Shown in pieces: positions 17,219 through 27,814 of a stretch of 64,000 nucleotides of DNA (positions are counted from its first letter, which is position 1; every line of letters starts with the position of its first letter). The translations under genes and the position numbers were made by a program. The stretch spans positions 52,789-116,788 of the forward strand of contig MPMI01000010.1 in NCBI GenBank assembly GCA_002238415.1, in the 5' to 3' direction. Source of the DNA: Desulfurellaceae bacterium bin18. Lineage in GTDB: Bacteria; Desulfobacterota; Binatia; Bin18. The notes beneath the pieces were generated by a model that was not told where the DNA came from, did no database searches, and saw only the letters and a list, made by a program, of their open reading frames with translations.

Positions 17219-17713
17219 CTAAACCTGCATGCCCGTCGCCCACACGCTGCCGTCCTTGACCTGAAGCACGATGCGCGGCAGGGGACGTTTGGGCGGACCG
17301 GCCAGGGGCCGACCGTCTTCCAGCGCGAAATAGCCCTCATGACAGGGGCAGTGGAACTGCTTTTTCTCCTTTTGATACAGGACCGGACAGAGTAAATGCG
17401 TACACTTCTGGCTGTACGCGACAAAGCGGTTCGCGGTGACCCGAACCAATAAACAGGGGTCGGTCTTGGTGGGATAAAAAAAGAGTTTAGCCTGTCCAAT
17501 AGTGACATCCGATACCGCGGCAATACGGAGTGCCGTAAACTGTGCCGGACGCCAGCGCTGCCACCATTCTCGCAGTGCAACCAGTCCCGTGCCGAGAAAG
17601 AGCGCACTCGAAATAAAGGTCAGAAAAGTGGTGAAGGAACGCCGGGTCACATAGTGATCATCTTCCCAATTAATGGGAAAATCTTCACGCCACCGGGGAA
17701 TGCTATCAGGCAT
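17219..17713 (-). CDS. Membrane-anchored Rieske 2Fe-2S protein
   Basis: This 164-residue protein has an RRSF twin-arginine-like motif at about residues 24-27 and a transmembrane anchor at about residues 29-50. A Rieske domain follows with cluster ligands CTHLLC and CPCHEGYF. It lacks the disulfide-forming cysteines' usual bc1 spacing around these boxes except for the Cys in each box, so assignment to bc1 or to another complex is open. It lies between the four-cluster ferredoxin and the two-helix protein and likely carries electrons between quinol oxidation and the nitrate reductase. Confidence 0.88.
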   Translation of the reverse strand: MPDSIPRWREDFPINWEDDHYVTRRSFTTFLTFISSALFLGTGLVALREWWQRWRPAQFTALRIAAVSDVTIGQAKLFFYPTKTDPCLLVRVTANRFVAYSQKCTHLLCPVLYQKEKKQFHCPCHEGYFALEDGRPLAGPPKRPLPRIVLQVKDGSVWATGMQV

Positions 17714-17748
17714 AGCTCTACGCTCTCATCTCTTTGGGCTGGTTTCTC

Positions 17749-18309
17749 TCACTCGCAGAAACTGGCCACATCAAACTCCATTTCATCCGGCGCCGTGTCA
17801 CCAACCATGAGATGGACTTTTGTGGTTACGACTTGCCGCCCAAAGGTGAAGCGGTTGATAGGCTTTTCCTGACGCTTCTGCTCGATTTCTTCTTTGGTAC
17901 CGAAGAATAATGCGCCGCTTGGACACACCGTGGCACACATGGGTTTGAGATCCGCTGAGGTGCGGTCGTAACACATGTCGCATTTCATCATTTGGTCCAT
18001 CTCGCCCAGATAGCGTGGGACGCCAAAGGGGCAGGCCAGGACACAGTTCGAACAGCCGATACAGCGAGGCTGTAAAGCCGACTGGACGACGCCCTCGGCG
18101 GTTTGCTTAATTGCATCTGCCGGACACACGCGCGCACAGGTGGGATCCTCGCAGTGCATGCACACGGTCGGCGTGGTCTGCGGCGAACTCGAACGATCAA
18201 CATAATCCAGGTGAATCATGGACACGCCCCGGTGCGACTCGCACTCGGCGCAGGCATGGACACAGGCCTGGCAGCCGATACAGCGGGAGGGGTCAATAAA
18301 GAATTCCAT
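17749..18309 (-). CDS. Four-cluster 4Fe-4S electron-transfer subunit (DmsB/NrfC family)
   Basis: This 186-residue protein has four Cys clusters: [35 protein letters not shown] and CDMC with a later CATVC. These match the iron-sulfur subunits of molybdopterin oxidoreductases. No Tat signal is visible, so it should work in the cytoplasm beside the catalytic subunit. Its start lies only a few bases after the nitrate reductase stop. Such a subunit is unusual next to a NarB-type assimilatory reductase, which normally takes electrons from ferredoxin or NADH partners. Confidence 0.92.
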   Translation of the reverse strand: MEFFIDPSRCIGCQACVHACAECESHRGVSMIHLDYVDRSSSPQTTPTVCMHCEDPTCARVCPADAIKQTAEGVVQSALQPRCIGCSNCVLACPFGVPRYLGEMDQMMKCDMCYDRTSADLKPMCATVCPSGALFFGTKEEIEQKRQEKPINRFTFGRQVVTTKVHLMVGDTAPDEMEFDVASFCE

Positions 18310-18311
18310 AC

Positions 18312-20489
18312 TCAGACACCTGCTTTCACCTTACGTAGCCGAACGGCACAGACTTTGAACTCGGGAATTTTGGAGATGGGATCAAGCGCGCGATTGGTCA
18401 CCCGATTGGCGGACTGCTCGCCCGGCCAGTGATAGGGAATAAAGATCGTGTCAGGCCGAATCGTGCGCACGACCAGAGCCGGTAGCGTCACGGACGAACG
18501 TCGACTTTCGACACACACCATATCCCCACTCTGAATGTCGTGCTGTTCGGCTAGCCTGGGATGCAGCTCGATCTGTGGGCCCGGATATTGATCGACCAAG
18601 GGACCGATCCGACGGGTTTGGGTACCGCTCAAATACTGCGAGACCACCCGGCCACTGGTCATAATAATGGGATAGGTCGCGTCAACATCTTCGTCCGGTG
18701 GGCGGTAGGTCACCGGATGAAATTGGGCTTTGCCGTCGGGATGGGCGAACTCACCGCCTTCAAACAGGCGCGGTGTGCCCGGATGTTCCCGGCTCGGACA
18801 CGGCCAGAAGACGCCGTTATGCTGCTCGATTTTGGTGTAGTTCAGGCCGGCGTAATCAACCGGTCCGCCGGCCGAGGCCCGACACAATTCACGGAACAGG
18901 TCTTCGGGCTCGGCATACGGAAAGAGCAGCTCTTTGCCGAGTCGATGAGCGATATCAACAATAATCTCCCAGTCGGCTCGGGCGTTCCCCGGCGGTGGGA
19001 CGGCCCGACGAATGCGCACCACGCGGCCTTCACCATTTGTGACTGTGCCTTCGTCTTCTTCCTGAAGCGATCCGGCCAGCACGACATCCGCATAGTGGGC
19101 CGTTTCTGACATGAACGGATCAATCGCGGCGTAGAACTCGAGTTTTTCAAGCGCCGCACGCGTCAACTTCGTATCCGGGAGTGAGACCAACGGGTTAAAG
19201 GATAAGGACAGCAGGCCCTTGATCTGACCGGCATTGACGGCGTCCATCAGCTCGACCGCGGTCAGGCCGACATGGGGCAGCTCGGACTCGTTGACCTTCC
19301 AGGTTCGGGCTATTTCTTCCCGGTGCTGTGGGTTCTCAATATCGCGTCCGCCTGGCAACTGATTGCAGCGCTGCCCGTGCTCACGCCCGCCCTGTCCGTT
19401 GCCCTGGCCGGTAATCGTCCCGTAGCCGCAGCCTGGCTGCCCGATCCGGCCGGTTGCCAAGACCAGGTTAATACAGCTCAGGACGTTCTCCACCCCCTTG
19501 GTGTGATGCTCGATCCCACGGGCGTGTAGCAGCATCGACTTCTCGGCTTCAGCCCACATTTCAGCCGCACGCACTATACTGGCTGCGGGAACGCCGCTGA
19601 TCTCGGCGGTCATCTGTGGGGTGTACTCGGCCACTGCTTTCTGTACGGATTCAAAACCCTTGGTATGGGCGTCAATAAAATCGTGATCAATCCAGTCGTG
19701 CTCAATGAGCACATGCAGGATACCGTTCATGAGCGCACTGTCACGGCCAGGCCGCACGGGCAGAAACAAATCCGCAGTGCGGGCAATCGGCGTCATACGC
19801 GGGTCTATGGCAATAAACTTGGCGCCATTATCCCGCGCGCGCCACAGATAATCGGTCAGGATGGGAAAACACTCACCGATATTACTGCCGGTGACCAGAA
19901 CGAGCTGGGTCAGCGGGATATCCGACCAGGGATTGGCGGCCCGGTCGATACCGAAGGCCATCTTATTGGCCGCCCCGGCTGAGACCATACATAAACGGCC
20001 GTTGTAATCGATATTGGCCGTTTGGAGCGCGACGCGGGCGAATTTACCCATGAGATAGGCTTTTTCATTGGTCACCGACGCCCCGGACAAAACCGCAAAC
20101 GCATCCTTGCCGTATGTGGCTTGAATGCGCTGGATGTGTTCGACCACCAGCGACAAGGCGTCATCCCAATCCGCCTCCCGAAATCCGTTGTCCGTCCGAA
20201 TGAGGGGATGCAGCAAACGATCTGGATGGTTGTTCTGGAGATACCGCTTGACCCCTTTGGGACACAGCTTGCCCTGATTGACCGGAAAGTCTTCCCAGGG
20301 CTCAAAGCCAACCACTTTTTCGTTGTGGACTTTGAGCTGAATGCCACACTGGACGCCGCAGAAACAGCAATGCGTTTTGACAAGTCGGTCGGGCTCATGC
20401 TCCGCCAGCCAACCACCGGGTGGTTCATAGTTGAGATGCGGGCCGTACTGCTGAATCAGTTCCTGCTCGGATAACGGGGGGATCGCCAT
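18312..20489 (-). CDS. narB: Molybdopterin (bis-MGD) nitrate reductase, NarB/NasA-like catalytic subunit
   Basis: This 725-residue protein reduces nitrate to nitrite. An N-terminal 4Fe-4S motif (CCFCGVQCG ... CPKG) is followed by the likely Mo-ligand Cys in NGRLCM. The [13 protein letters not shown] segment, diagnostic of assimilatory NarB/NasA enzymes, is present, and the C-terminal molybdopterin dinucleotide-binding domain completes the protein. There is no Tat signal, so it is cytoplasmic. The ATG at 20489 follows AGGAAGGG. It sits between a NarI-like membrane protein and a four-cluster ferredoxin, which suggests membrane-derived electrons. Confidence 0.88.
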   Translation of the reverse strand: MAIPPLSEQELIQQYGPHLNYEPPGGWLAEHEPDRLVKTHCCFCGVQCGIQLKVHNEKVVGFEPWEDFPVNQGKLCPKGVKRYLQNNHPDRLLHPLIRTDNGFREADWDDALSLVVEHIQRIQATYGKDAFAVLSGASVTNEKAYLMGKFARVALQTANIDYNGRLCMVSAGAANKMAFGIDRAANPWSDIPLTQLVLVTGSNIGECFPILTDYLWRARDNGAKFIAIDPRMTPIARTADLFLPVRPGRDSALMNGILHVLIEHDWIDHDFIDAHTKGFESVQKAVAEYTPQMTAEISGVPAASIVRAAEMWAEAEKSMLLHARGIEHHTKGVENVLSCINLVLATGRIGQPGCGYGTITGQGNGQGGREHGQRCNQLPGGRDIENPQHREEIARTWKVNESELPHVGLTAVELMDAVNAGQIKGLLSLSFNPLVSLPDTKLTRAALEKLEFYAAIDPFMSETAHYADVVLAGSLQEEDEGTVTNGEGRVVRIRRAVPPPGNARADWEIIVDIAHRLGKELLFPYAEPEDLFRELCRASAGGPVDYAGLNYTKIEQHNGVFWPCPSREHPGTPRLFEGGEFAHPDGKAQFHPVTYRPPDEDVDATYPIIMTSGRVVSQYLSGTQTRRIGPLVDQYPGPQIELHPRLAEQHDIQSGDMVCVESRRSSVTLPALVVRTIRPDTIFIPYHWPGEQSANRVTNRALDPISKIPEFKVCAVRLRKVKAGV

Positions 20490-20499
20490 AAAACCCTTC

Positions 20500-21750
20500 C
20501 TAGGCAACGCTCGATGCACTTGGGGGTGACGGTTCTGCCGTGTCGGCGAACGGGTCGTCTGAGTACGGCATGGTCAGACCCTGATTCCGGGCCAGCAGAC
20601 GGCGCCGACACGGGGGGCAGACGTCTTGATAGTGGAGCGAGTGGTCAAGCTGGTACTGGAAATCCAACTCGCCCAGCACGTCTTTTAGATCATCAATCTG
20701 CATCTGGGAGGCGTACGGCTCTTTGCACACTTGACACAGGGCCTGTCGGTCGACCTGGGCGGCGCGTTTATAAAACGCTACCCCAAGCTGAGCTGGGCGC
20801 TGGAAGATATGAAAGAATTTCCCAAAGGGCAGGTAGAGCAGCATGGCAATGACCGACGCGGCGTGGGTAATCGCAATAAACGTGAAACCGTGTCCATTAA
20901 GCCAGCGTGCGCTGACCGTCAGACCCAGCCCGGTGACCGCAACCAGAAACAGCAGCAGAATCGGCAGCACGTCATTGCCGAACTGCTGGAGTGAAATGGT
21001 CCCCGGTTCAGTCAGCCGACGTTGGATGGCCAGGCCCACCCCGACCAAAACCAGCACGGCGGAGATATTCAGCGCGTTAAAAGATAGAAACGCGGCTATA
21101 GAGTCCACCGAAAACTCCTGAACCTTCACTCCCAAAAAAATGACCTGATAGGTGTGGAGATCGTCCGCCGGCGTCTCAAAATGTAGCCAGCCAAAGACAA
21201 GCGGAAACGTAATCGCAAAGGCCAGCGTCCCGCCCCAGGACAGACAAACGTGCATCAGCCAGCGTACCCGACTCCGGTTGGCGATAAAGCGCTGGGTCGC
21301 AAAATTATCAAAGAGCTGCCGCCCCAACATGACCGAGTTGCGCAGTACCCCGCCCTGCCAAAAGAGCCGCCAGCCTTGATACCAATAGCGTTTGGTGGGT
21401 GGGCGTTGCAGCCAGACAGTATAGCGATAGGCCACCGCGGCGGCACAAAAAATAGACGCCATGGCATACGGCAGCAGCACCCAATCGAAATGGCGCAGAC
21501 TGTCTGAGCCGAGGATAATGAGACCGGCAACACCGACCCCGGTCAGGGTGGCGATAATGCTGGCCGTGGGGTCTATCGTCGGGCGTTTCCGATGTGATTG
21601 GGAATGCTGGAGCCTCCTGGCGAGCCGCCCCCGGATTCCTGCGGTCCAGACGCTCGGGCCGGAAACTGTTTGCTTATGCCCGAAGGCCGGCGTCCGAGGA
21701 TGGGTTGCAGCCGGCGGTATTGGCGGTGTTACTGTTGTCGAAGCGTCCAC
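20500..21750 (-). CDS. NarI-like integral membrane protein with C-terminal CxxC pairs
   Basis: This 416-residue protein has about six transmembrane helices (roughly residues 62-350). His residues in helices, such as [11 protein letters not shown] and AITHAASV, could ligate heme b as in NarI/HdrE-type quinol-oxidising subunits. The soluble C-terminal tail carries LCQVC and DVCPPC, a likely metal or Fe-S site not found in NarI. I chose GTG at 21750, which has GGAG before it and follows the nirD stop by 17 bases. It is probably the membrane electron input for the nitrate reductase. Confidence 0.72.
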   Translation of the reverse strand: MDASTTVTPPIPPAATHPRTPAFGHKQTVSGPSVWTAGIRGRLARRLQHSQSHRKRPTIDPTASIIATLTGVGVAGLIILGSDSLRHFDWVLLPYAMASIFCAAAVAYRYTVWLQRPPTKRYWYQGWRLFWQGGVLRNSVMLGRQLFDNFATQRFIANRSRVRWLMHVCLSWGGTLAFAITFPLVFGWLHFETPADDLHTYQVIFLGVKVQEFSVDSIAAFLSFNALNISAVLVLVGVGLAIQRRLTEPGTISLQQFGNDVLPILLLFLVAVTGLGLTVSARWLNGHGFTFIAITHAASVIAMLLYLPFGKFFHIFQRPAQLGVAFYKRAAQVDRQALCQVCKEPYASQMQIDDLKDVLGELDFQYQLDHSLHYQDVCPPCRRRLLARNQGLTMPYSDDPFADTAEPSPPSASSVA

Positions 21751-21767
21751 GCGTACTCCGTTCCGTC

Positions 21768-22208
21768 CTATGGGGTCAGCGTAGAGGTCAGCGTAACGAG
21801 AATCCGTCCGTTTGCCGCGCGTACCGGATAGGTCCGCACGGCGCCATCCTCGCTCAGGCACTGACCCGTCTCCAGGTCGATCTTCCACATATGCAGCGGG
21901 CAGATCACTTTCCCGGAGCCGAGCAGCCCGTCGGCCAGGGGGCCGGCCTTATGCGGACACGCATTATCCGTGGCGAACAGATGCTCGTCGCGCTGACGGA
22001 ACACGGCAATCGTTTTCCCGCCAAAGGTATACGCGCGCCCCTCGCCGAGTGGAATAAAGTCGATCGGGCCGAGGTCGATCTGGTCGGTTGAGGCTATTGG
22101 GTCCATTGAGTTCATTGAGTCTATTGGGTCGGTTGAGTCCATTGGGGACCAAGCGTTTTGGGGACGACTGGGTTTCGGTGGTGTTTGCGTGATAGGGCTG
22201 TGGTTCAT
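21768..22208 (-). CDS. nirD: Nitrite reductase small subunit, Rieske type (NirD)
   Basis: This 146-residue protein has a Rieske domain with CPHKAGPLADG and CPLHMWKIDLETGQ, characteristic of NirD, the small partner of NADH-dependent NirB. Residues 21-47 form an unusual extension of repeated MDSTDPIDSM-like units, encoded by short tandem DNA repeats. The start overlaps the nirB stop (ATGA), showing coupling. It acts in the cytoplasm with NirB to reduce nitrite to ammonium. Confidence 0.9.
   Translation of the reverse strand: MNHSPITQTPPKPSRPQNAWSPMDSTDPIDSMNSMDPIASTDQIDLGPIDFIPLGEGRAYTFGGKTIAVFRQRDEHLFATDNACPHKAGPLADGLLGSGKVICPLHMWKIDLETGQCLSEDGAVRTYPVRAANGRILVTLTSTLTP
22083..22150. repeat. 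Degenerate 15-18 bp tandem repeat inside nirD
   Basis: Units related to ATTGGGTCCATTGAG recur about four times. They encode the Asp/Met/Ser-rich N-terminal extension of NirD. Confidence 0.65.
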
Positions 22209-24733
22209 TGGATCGCTTCCTCTCCCTGGGTCTTCCTCCAGATCTCAGGCGGAGCCTCAACCGGCAGCGGGCCGGCGAACTGGGTGACGTTCCTGGGCCG
22301 GACGGCTTCCGTGGACCAGGGGTCCCGATAGGCCGCAACCGCCTTATCGATCTCGGCGTCCAAGCGCTCGCAGATACCTTCCGTGTCGTCGATGAGGACC
22401 GCGCGCAGATGCTCAATGCCTACGCGTTCGGCGAAGCCATAGGTGCGTTCCAGGTATTTGGCATTCTCCCGGTAATACTGGATGAAGCGGCCCATATAGG
22501 TGAGGACCAGTTCGTGTCCTTCGACCGTACACAGCAGGTCGCCTTTGCGGACCGTCCCGCCAGCCGCCCCGCCGATGTAGATTTCCCACTTGTCGTCCCC
22601 GATGGCCACCGCGCCCAGATCTTTGACGTAGGCTTCGGAGCAGTTGCGCGGACAGCCGGCGGTTGCCAGCTTCATTTTGTGGGGTGACTCAACGCCCTGG
22701 TAGCGTCGCTCGATCTTTTGTGCCAGGGCAATCGAGTCGCCCAATCCGTAGCGGCAGAAGTCGGTGCCCACGCAGCTCTTACAGGTCCGAAACGCTTTGG
22801 TATAGGCATGGCCACTTGGAATACCGAGGGCTTGCCACACCTTGGGCAGGTTTTCTTTGGTGATGCCTAACAGGTCGATACGTTGGCCGCCCGTGATTTT
22901 GACCATGCGGGCGTTGTACTGTTCCGCGACCTCGGCAATGCGTTTCAGTTCGGCCGGGGAGGTGACGCCGCCATAGATACGGGGGACCACGCTAAAGGTG
23001 CCGTCGTGCTGAATATTGGCGTGGACGCGGTCGTTGATAAACCGCGCGTCGCGCTCGTCTTCGTATTCGTCCGGCCAGAGAGATTTAAGCAGAGAGGCCA
23101 GACCGATCTTGCTGCCTGGGTCTTCTTTGCCGTCCACCAATGCGTGAAAGACCGCGCTGACGCTTTTCAGTTGTTTTTCTCTGATGGCGGCGATGAGTTC
23201 CGGTTTCGGCAGTGGGACGCCGGGGACATAATAATGCTCGCTCGGGTCCTCGACAATCTCGCCCACATACACCTCCAGGAGTTGGGCGACCAGGGGTTTG
23301 CAACTCCCGCAGCCGGCCCCGGCTTTGGTCTTGGCGCCGACCTGCATGACGGATGTACAGCCCTCGGTTTCAATCGCGGCGCGGATACAGCCTTTGGACA
23401 CGCCATTACAGTTGCAAATCTGGGCTGCGTCCGGCAAATCAGCCGCAGCCAGCAGTGACGCGCCATTCGCCGGCCCAAAAAGGAGATCGGCCCGGCGTTC
23501 CGGTAGCGCGGTGTCTAGGCTGAACATCTGCATCAGCGTGCTGGCGGTGTCGGCTTCGCCGAGGAGAATCGCGCCGTGCAGCCGGTTGTTGCGAATAATC
23601 AGTTTTTTATACACGCCGCGGACGGGCTCCCGGTAGATCACGACTTCATCGTCGGGCTCGGTTTTTTTGGTCTCGCCCATGGAGGCGAGTTCGACCCCCA
23701 TGACCTTGAGTTTGGTCGCCATCTTGGAGCCTTCATACCGAGAAGATGGATTCGCCTCGGTGATGACGTCGGCCAAGGTCCGGGCCTGGTCCCAGATCGG
23801 ATCAACCAGCCCGTAGATGACACCACGGTGTTGGACACACTCGCCCACGGCAAAAATAGCGGGATCGCTCGTCCGCAGTTGGTCGTCACATATAATTCCA
23901 CGCTCAACTGCCAGCCCGGAGTCGGTCGCAATTTCGACAATGGGACGGATACCGGCGCTGACCACGACCATGTCGGTCTCAAGCGTAGACCCGTCTGTGA
24001 ATTGCAGCCCGGTGACGTGGTCTTCCCCGAGAATATGGGTGGTGATCTTTCCGAGCAGAACAGGAATGCCCATCTGGCGTAAAGTCGTGTTCAACAGGTC
24101 GCCGGATTCCGGGTCGAGCTGCGCACTCATGGGTTGAGGCGCGGCTTCGAGTACGGTGACCTCGACCCCGTGGGTCAGCAGGCCGCGCGCCGCCTCAAGC
24201 CCAAGCAAGCCCCCGCCGATGACCGCAGCGCTCTGGCACTGTTTGGCATACGCGGCAATCTGCTCGCAGTCATCGATGGTCCGAAAGAGAAACGTACCCC
24301 GCTTCCCCATCCCATCCATAGGCGGCACAAACGGGCGTGAGCCCGTAGCGATAATGACTGTGTCATAGGGCTCTTCAATGCCCGCCGCGGCTGGGGCGCA
24401 GCCATCGAGCCCATAGGCCGGGGCGTCTGTCCGCATCGGCTGGCCGATAACGACGCGCCGCTCACGGTCGATCAGGGTCGCTTTTACGCCAGCATGGAGC
24501 TGGATGTTATGCTCTGCGTACCAGGCTAAGGGATTGAGGAAGGTATCCTCCATGGGCTGCGAGCCGTTCAGCACGTTGGACAGCAGGATGCGGTTGTAGT
24601 TGCCGTAGGGCTCGGCGCCGAACATGGTAATGGCAAAGCGGTCAGGGTCACGAGCCAGGATTTCCTCAACAATGCGCGCGCCCGCCATGCCGTTGCCAAT
24701 CACCACAAGTCGCTCTTTTTGCGTACCGGCCAT
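22205..24733 (-). CDS. nirB: NAD(P)H-dependent nitrite reductase large subunit (NirB)
   Basis: This 842-residue protein has the full NirB architecture. An N-terminal FAD/NAD(P) reductase (VVIGNGMAG start, IGGGLLGLEAA NAD motif) is followed by the BFD-like 2Fe-2S domain (CNCNGVSKGC and CGSCKPL). The siroheme/4Fe-4S domain has CKSCVGTDFC and CPRNC. It reduces nitrite to ammonium in the cytoplasm. The ATG at 24733 follows GAGGAGG. It is the first gene of an eight-gene operon running down to 16772, behind a sigma-54 promoter candidate. Confidence 0.95.
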   Translation of the reverse strand: MAGTQKERLVVIGNGMAGARIVEEILARDPDRFAITMFGAEPYGNYNRILLSNVLNGSQPMEDTFLNPLAWYAEHNIQLHAGVKATLIDRERRVVIGQPMRTDAPAYGLDGCAPAAAGIEEPYDTVIIATGSRPFVPPMDGMGKRGTFLFRTIDDCEQIAAYAKQCQSAAVIGGGLLGLEAARGLLTHGVEVTVLEAAPQPMSAQLDPESGDLLNTTLRQMGIPVLLGKITTHILGEDHVTGLQFTDGSTLETDMVVVSAGIRPIVEIATDSGLAVERGIICDDQLRTSDPAIFAVGECVQHRGVIYGLVDPIWDQARTLADVITEANPSSRYEGSKMATKLKVMGVELASMGETKKTEPDDEVVIYREPVRGVYKKLIIRNNRLHGAILLGEADTASTLMQMFSLDTALPERRADLLFGPANGASLLAAADLPDAAQICNCNGVSKGCIRAAIETEGCTSVMQVGAKTKAGAGCGSCKPLVAQLLEVYVGEIVEDPSEHYYVPGVPLPKPELIAAIREKQLKSVSAVFHALVDGKEDPGSKIGLASLLKSLWPDEYEDERDARFINDRVHANIQHDGTFSVVPRIYGGVTSPAELKRIAEVAEQYNARMVKITGGQRIDLLGITKENLPKVWQALGIPSGHAYTKAFRTCKSCVGTDFCRYGLGDSIALAQKIERRYQGVESPHKMKLATAGCPRNCSEAYVKDLGAVAIGDDKWEIYIGGAAGGTVRKGDLLCTVEGHELVLTYMGRFIQYYRENAKYLERTYGFAERVGIEHLRAVLIDDTEGICERLDAEIDKAVAAYRDPWSTEAVRPRNVTQFAGPLPVEAPPEIWRKTQGEEAIQ

Positions 24734-24787
24734 GTATGCGTCCTCCTCACAGCCGCCGACGAGGGACAGCCTGATGGGATGAGAGTC

Positions 24788-24804
24788 AGCAAGACGCAGG
24801 CCAA
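24788..24804 (-). promoter_or_regulatory. Sigma-54 (-24/-12) promoter for the nirB operon
   Basis: The minus-strand sequence TTGGCCTGCGTCTTGCT matches TTGGCACG-N4-TTGCW with correct GG-to-GC spacing. Transcription would start near 24776, about 43 bases before the nirB ATG. Confidence 0.7.
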
Positions 24805-25318
24805 ACCTACAGGAATCAAACACAGCCCACTAAAAAAAGAAAAAAGGCGAGCCGGGAAAGGCATTGATGGACTCTGGGCAGGTAAGGAGGAACAAGGTGT
24901 GAGAAAACAAAACGATATGGAAGTGTTTGTAAAGCAGCAGAATGTTGGCTGAGCAACATGCTTTCGGGCACGGACGCCAAGTGATTGCCCCTACGAATCA
25001 GGAACAGGGGCGGGCTGGAATTCGGCGTAGGGGCAGGTCTGTCTTTTGGCCGCTGCCTGAAAAATAAGCAGAGGGTTTGAGTTGGGGGTCGGAGGCCAGA
25101 CCTCCCCAACCCCTAATTCCTAGCCCCTAATCTCCTGTCCCTAACTCCTTGTTATAAAAAGGAATTTCTCTTGAAACGCCCGTCGCGCAGCGTATCTGCC
25201 GGCGAGCCAGATCCTTGTTCGTCAGAGGCGAACGGTTTGGCATAGCATATGCTCTCTATCGGGGTGGGACTCCTCCCGGCTGCAGGACAGGATCGTATAT
25301 TTTTGGGAGCGCGAGCGC
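24805..25318. other. Gene-free stretch with GTAGGGGC-type inverted words
   Basis: No credible gene is present. GCCCCTAC (24985-24992) and GTAGGGGC (near 25027-25034) form an inverted pair that belongs to the dispersed GTAGGGGC family seen at three other places in the window. Short C-rich words with CCCTAA occur near 25100-25145. Any promoter of the downstream ATP-grasp operon must lie in the last 200 bases, but I saw no clear element. Confidence 0.4.
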
Positions 25319-26782
25319 ATGGCAGGCTTTGATGATTACGATACCGATGGATTTTACGATGAAATGTTTCTGCCTGACGGGGTCCCCCGGCCAGAAGCTG
25401 CCCTCTTGGCGCAGTTAATCAGCTCGCTGCCGGACGGTGAGATGAACCGCCGCCAGCAGGCCGCTGAACGTGCTCTGCTGCATATGGGCATTACCTTTAA
25501 CGTCTATGGCGATAAGGCTGCGGCAGAAAAAGTCTGGCCGTTTGACGTACTGCCGCGCATGATGCAGGCGTCTGAGTGGGAACGGATCGAACGCGGCCTC
25601 AAGCAACGCATCCAGGCGCTCAATCTGTTTCTCGACGATGTGTATCATGACCAAAAGATCGTCAAGGACGGGATCATTCCGCGCGAGATTATTCAGTCGG
25701 CCAACAGCTTCCGACCGGCCTGCGTCGGACTCAATCCGCCGAATGGGGTCTGGTGCCATATCACCGGGACCGACCTGGTTCGTGACGGAGACGGACAGGT
25801 CTACGTGCTCGAAGATAATTTGCGCTGTCCGTCCGGCGTCTCCTATGTGCTGGCCAACCGCGAGATCATGAAGCGGACCTTTCCCTCGGTCTTTGAGGCG
25901 TCACACGTCCTGCCGGTCGATGATTATCCGAACCGTCTGCTCGACCTCCTCTTGCGTCTCTGTCCCGATTACATTCAGTCGCCCAACGTGGCGGTGCTGA
26001 CCCCCGGTATCTATAATGCGGCCTATTATGAACACTCCTTTCTGGCCCAGCAGATGGGGGTGGAACTGGTCGAGGGGCGGGACCTGGTGGTGGTCGATGG
26101 GACAGTCCAGATGCGGACGACCAAAGGGCTGGAGCGGGTCGATGTCCTGTACCGGCGCATTGATGACGACTTTCTTGACCCCCAGGTGTTTTACCCCGAT
26201 TCGATGCTTGGCGTACCCGGCCTCTTCGAGGTTTACAAAGCCGGCCGCATCGCCGTGGTCAACGCACCCGGAACCGGGGTGGCCGATGACAAGGTCGTCT
26301 ATGCCTATGTCCCCAAAATGATCAAATACTATCTGGGCGAGGACAATATTATTCCCAACGTCCCGACCTATTTGTGCTGGGATGAGAAAGACCTTCAGTA
26401 TGTCCTGGCCCATCTGGACAGCCTGGTCGTCAAAGCGGCCAATGAGTCCGGTGGGTACGGCATGTTGGTCGGTCCGCACGCCTCAGAAGAAGCCCGGGCA
26501 CAATTTGCCCGACTCATTCAGGACGACCCGCGCAATTATATTGCCCAGCCTACGCTGGCCCTGTCCCGCGCCCCGATTTTAGCCGAAGGGCGGTTTGTCG
26601 GGCGGCATCTCGATCTGCGTCCGTTTATTTTATACGGCAAGGATATCTATGTGTTACCCGGTGGGCTGACGCGGGTGGCCCTGCGGGAAGGCTCGCTGGT
26701 CGTCAATTCTTCTCAGGGCGGAGGCAGTAAAGACACCTGGGTGGTCCCCGCTGTTGCGTCGTCCACTGAGGGAGCGCGGTAG
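25319..26782 (+). CDS. Circularly permuted ATP-grasp protein (type 2)
   Basis: This 487-residue protein belongs to the circularly permuted ATP-grasp family (former DUF404/DUF407), predicted peptide- or amide-bond ligases. [39 protein letters not shown] and [16 protein letters not shown] are the recognisable nucleotide- and metal-binding blocks. It leads an operon with an alpha-E protein and an Anbu peptidase, the gene set that Iyer and colleagues linked to a peptide-tagging or short-peptide synthesis system. The substrate is unknown. Confidence 0.9.
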   Translation: MAGFDDYDTDGFYDEMFLPDGVPRPEAALLAQLISSLPDGEMNRRQQAAERALLHMGITFNVYGDKAAAEKVWPFDVLPRMMQASEWERIERGLKQRIQALNLFLDDVYHDQKIVKDGIIPREIIQSANSFRPACVGLNPPNGVWCHITGTDLVRDGDGQVYVLEDNLRCPSGVSYVLANREIMKRTFPSVFEASHVLPVDDYPNRLLDLLLRLCPDYIQSPNVAVLTPGIYNAAYYEHSFLAQQMGVELVEGRDLVVVDGTVQMRTTKGLERVDVLYRRIDDDFLDPQVFYPDSMLGVPGLFEVYKAGRIAVVNAPGTGVADDKVVYAYVPKMIKYYLGEDNIIPNVPTYLCWDEKDLQYVLAHLDSLVVKAANESGGYGMLVGPHASEEARAQFARLIQDDPRNYIAQPTLALSRAPILAEGRFVGRHLDLRPFILYGKDIYVLPGGLTRVALREGSLVVNSSQGGGSKDTWVVPAVASSTEGAR

Positions 26783-26816
26783 TGTCTCACTTTCACAGAA
26801 AGCGAACTAAAAGACT

Positions 26817-27776
26817 ATGCTGAGCCGCGTTGCCGACTCGATCTACTGGATGAGTCGCTATATCGAACGAGCCGAGAATGTCGCCCGTTTTATTGATGTC
26901 AACCTGTTGATGATCCTTGATCTCCCGGCCGGGTCGTCCGAACAGTGGTCACCTCTGGTCAGCGCCACGGGAGACGATGCGAAATTCAAGGCGCGCTACG
27001 GTACGACCGACCGAGAGCAGGTTATCCAGTTCCTGGCCTTTGATCGGGAGAATCCGAACTCGATTGTTTCCTGCTTGCGTGCGGCGCGGGAAAGCGCGCG
27101 TTCTGTGCGTGAGATCATCTCGTCTGATATGTGGGAACAGATCAATACCTTTTACCTGATGGTCAACGCCGCCGCGGACCGGGGGATCGAGTCTCCACAC
27201 GATTTTTTTCAGCAGGTGAAACAGGGCGGTCACCTGTTCGAGGGCTTGACCAATGCGACCTTCTCACATGGGGAGGGGTGGCATTTCTGTCGGGTGGGAC
27301 GCCTCCTGGAACGGGCGGACAAAACCTCGCGCATTCTCGATGTGAAATACTTTATTCTCCTACCGGCCGTTTCCGATATCGGCACGCCCTTTGACAATAT
27401 CCAGTGGGCGGCGGTCCTGCGTTCGACCAGCGCGCTGGAAATGTTCCGCAAACAATATCACCACATCTCGCCGGATAATATCATTGACTTTCTCGTGCTT
27501 GATCGTGAGTTTCCGCGTGCTATTCATTACTGCCTGGTCCAGGCGCAGGAGTCCTTACACGCGCTTTCCGGGACGCCGGCCGGGACGTTTCGGAATCCGG
27601 CCGAGCAGCATATGGGTCAGTTGCGGGCCGAACTCGCCTATATCGGGATGCAACAGATTCTGAACCAGGGGCTGCATGAGTTTCTTGACGCGCTGCAAAC
27701 CAAGTTGAATCTGATCGGAGACGGGATTTTCGAGACCTTCTTTGCCCTGCGGCCAATTGGTGGGACGGAGCGTTGA
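26817..27776 (+). CDS. Alpha-E domain protein (DUF403)
   Basis: This 319-residue all-helical protein begins MLSRVADSIYWMSRYIERAENVARF, the signature start of the alpha-E family. WHFCRVGRLLERADKTSRIL is the second conserved block. Its function is unproven; it always accompanies the circularly permuted ATP-grasp ligase. It lies 34 bases after that gene and shortly before the Anbu gene. No clear ribosome site is visible. Confidence 0.9.
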   Translation: MLSRVADSIYWMSRYIERAENVARFIDVNLLMILDLPAGSSEQWSPLVSATGDDAKFKARYGTTDREQVIQFLAFDRENPNSIVSCLRAARESARSVREIISSDMWEQINTFYLMVNAAADRGIESPHDFFQQVKQGGHLFEGLTNATFSHGEGWHFCRVGRLLERADKTSRILDVKYFILLPAVSDIGTPFDNIQWAAVLRSTSALEMFRKQYHHISPDNIIDFLVLDREFPRAIHYCLVQAQESLHALSGTPAGTFRNPAEQHMGQLRAELAYIGMQQILNQGLHEFLDALQTKLNLIGDGIFETFFALRPIGGTER

Positions 27777-27814
27777 ACCTCGCTCCCGCACGGGCTCTTC
27801 ACAGGAGGCAGAGC

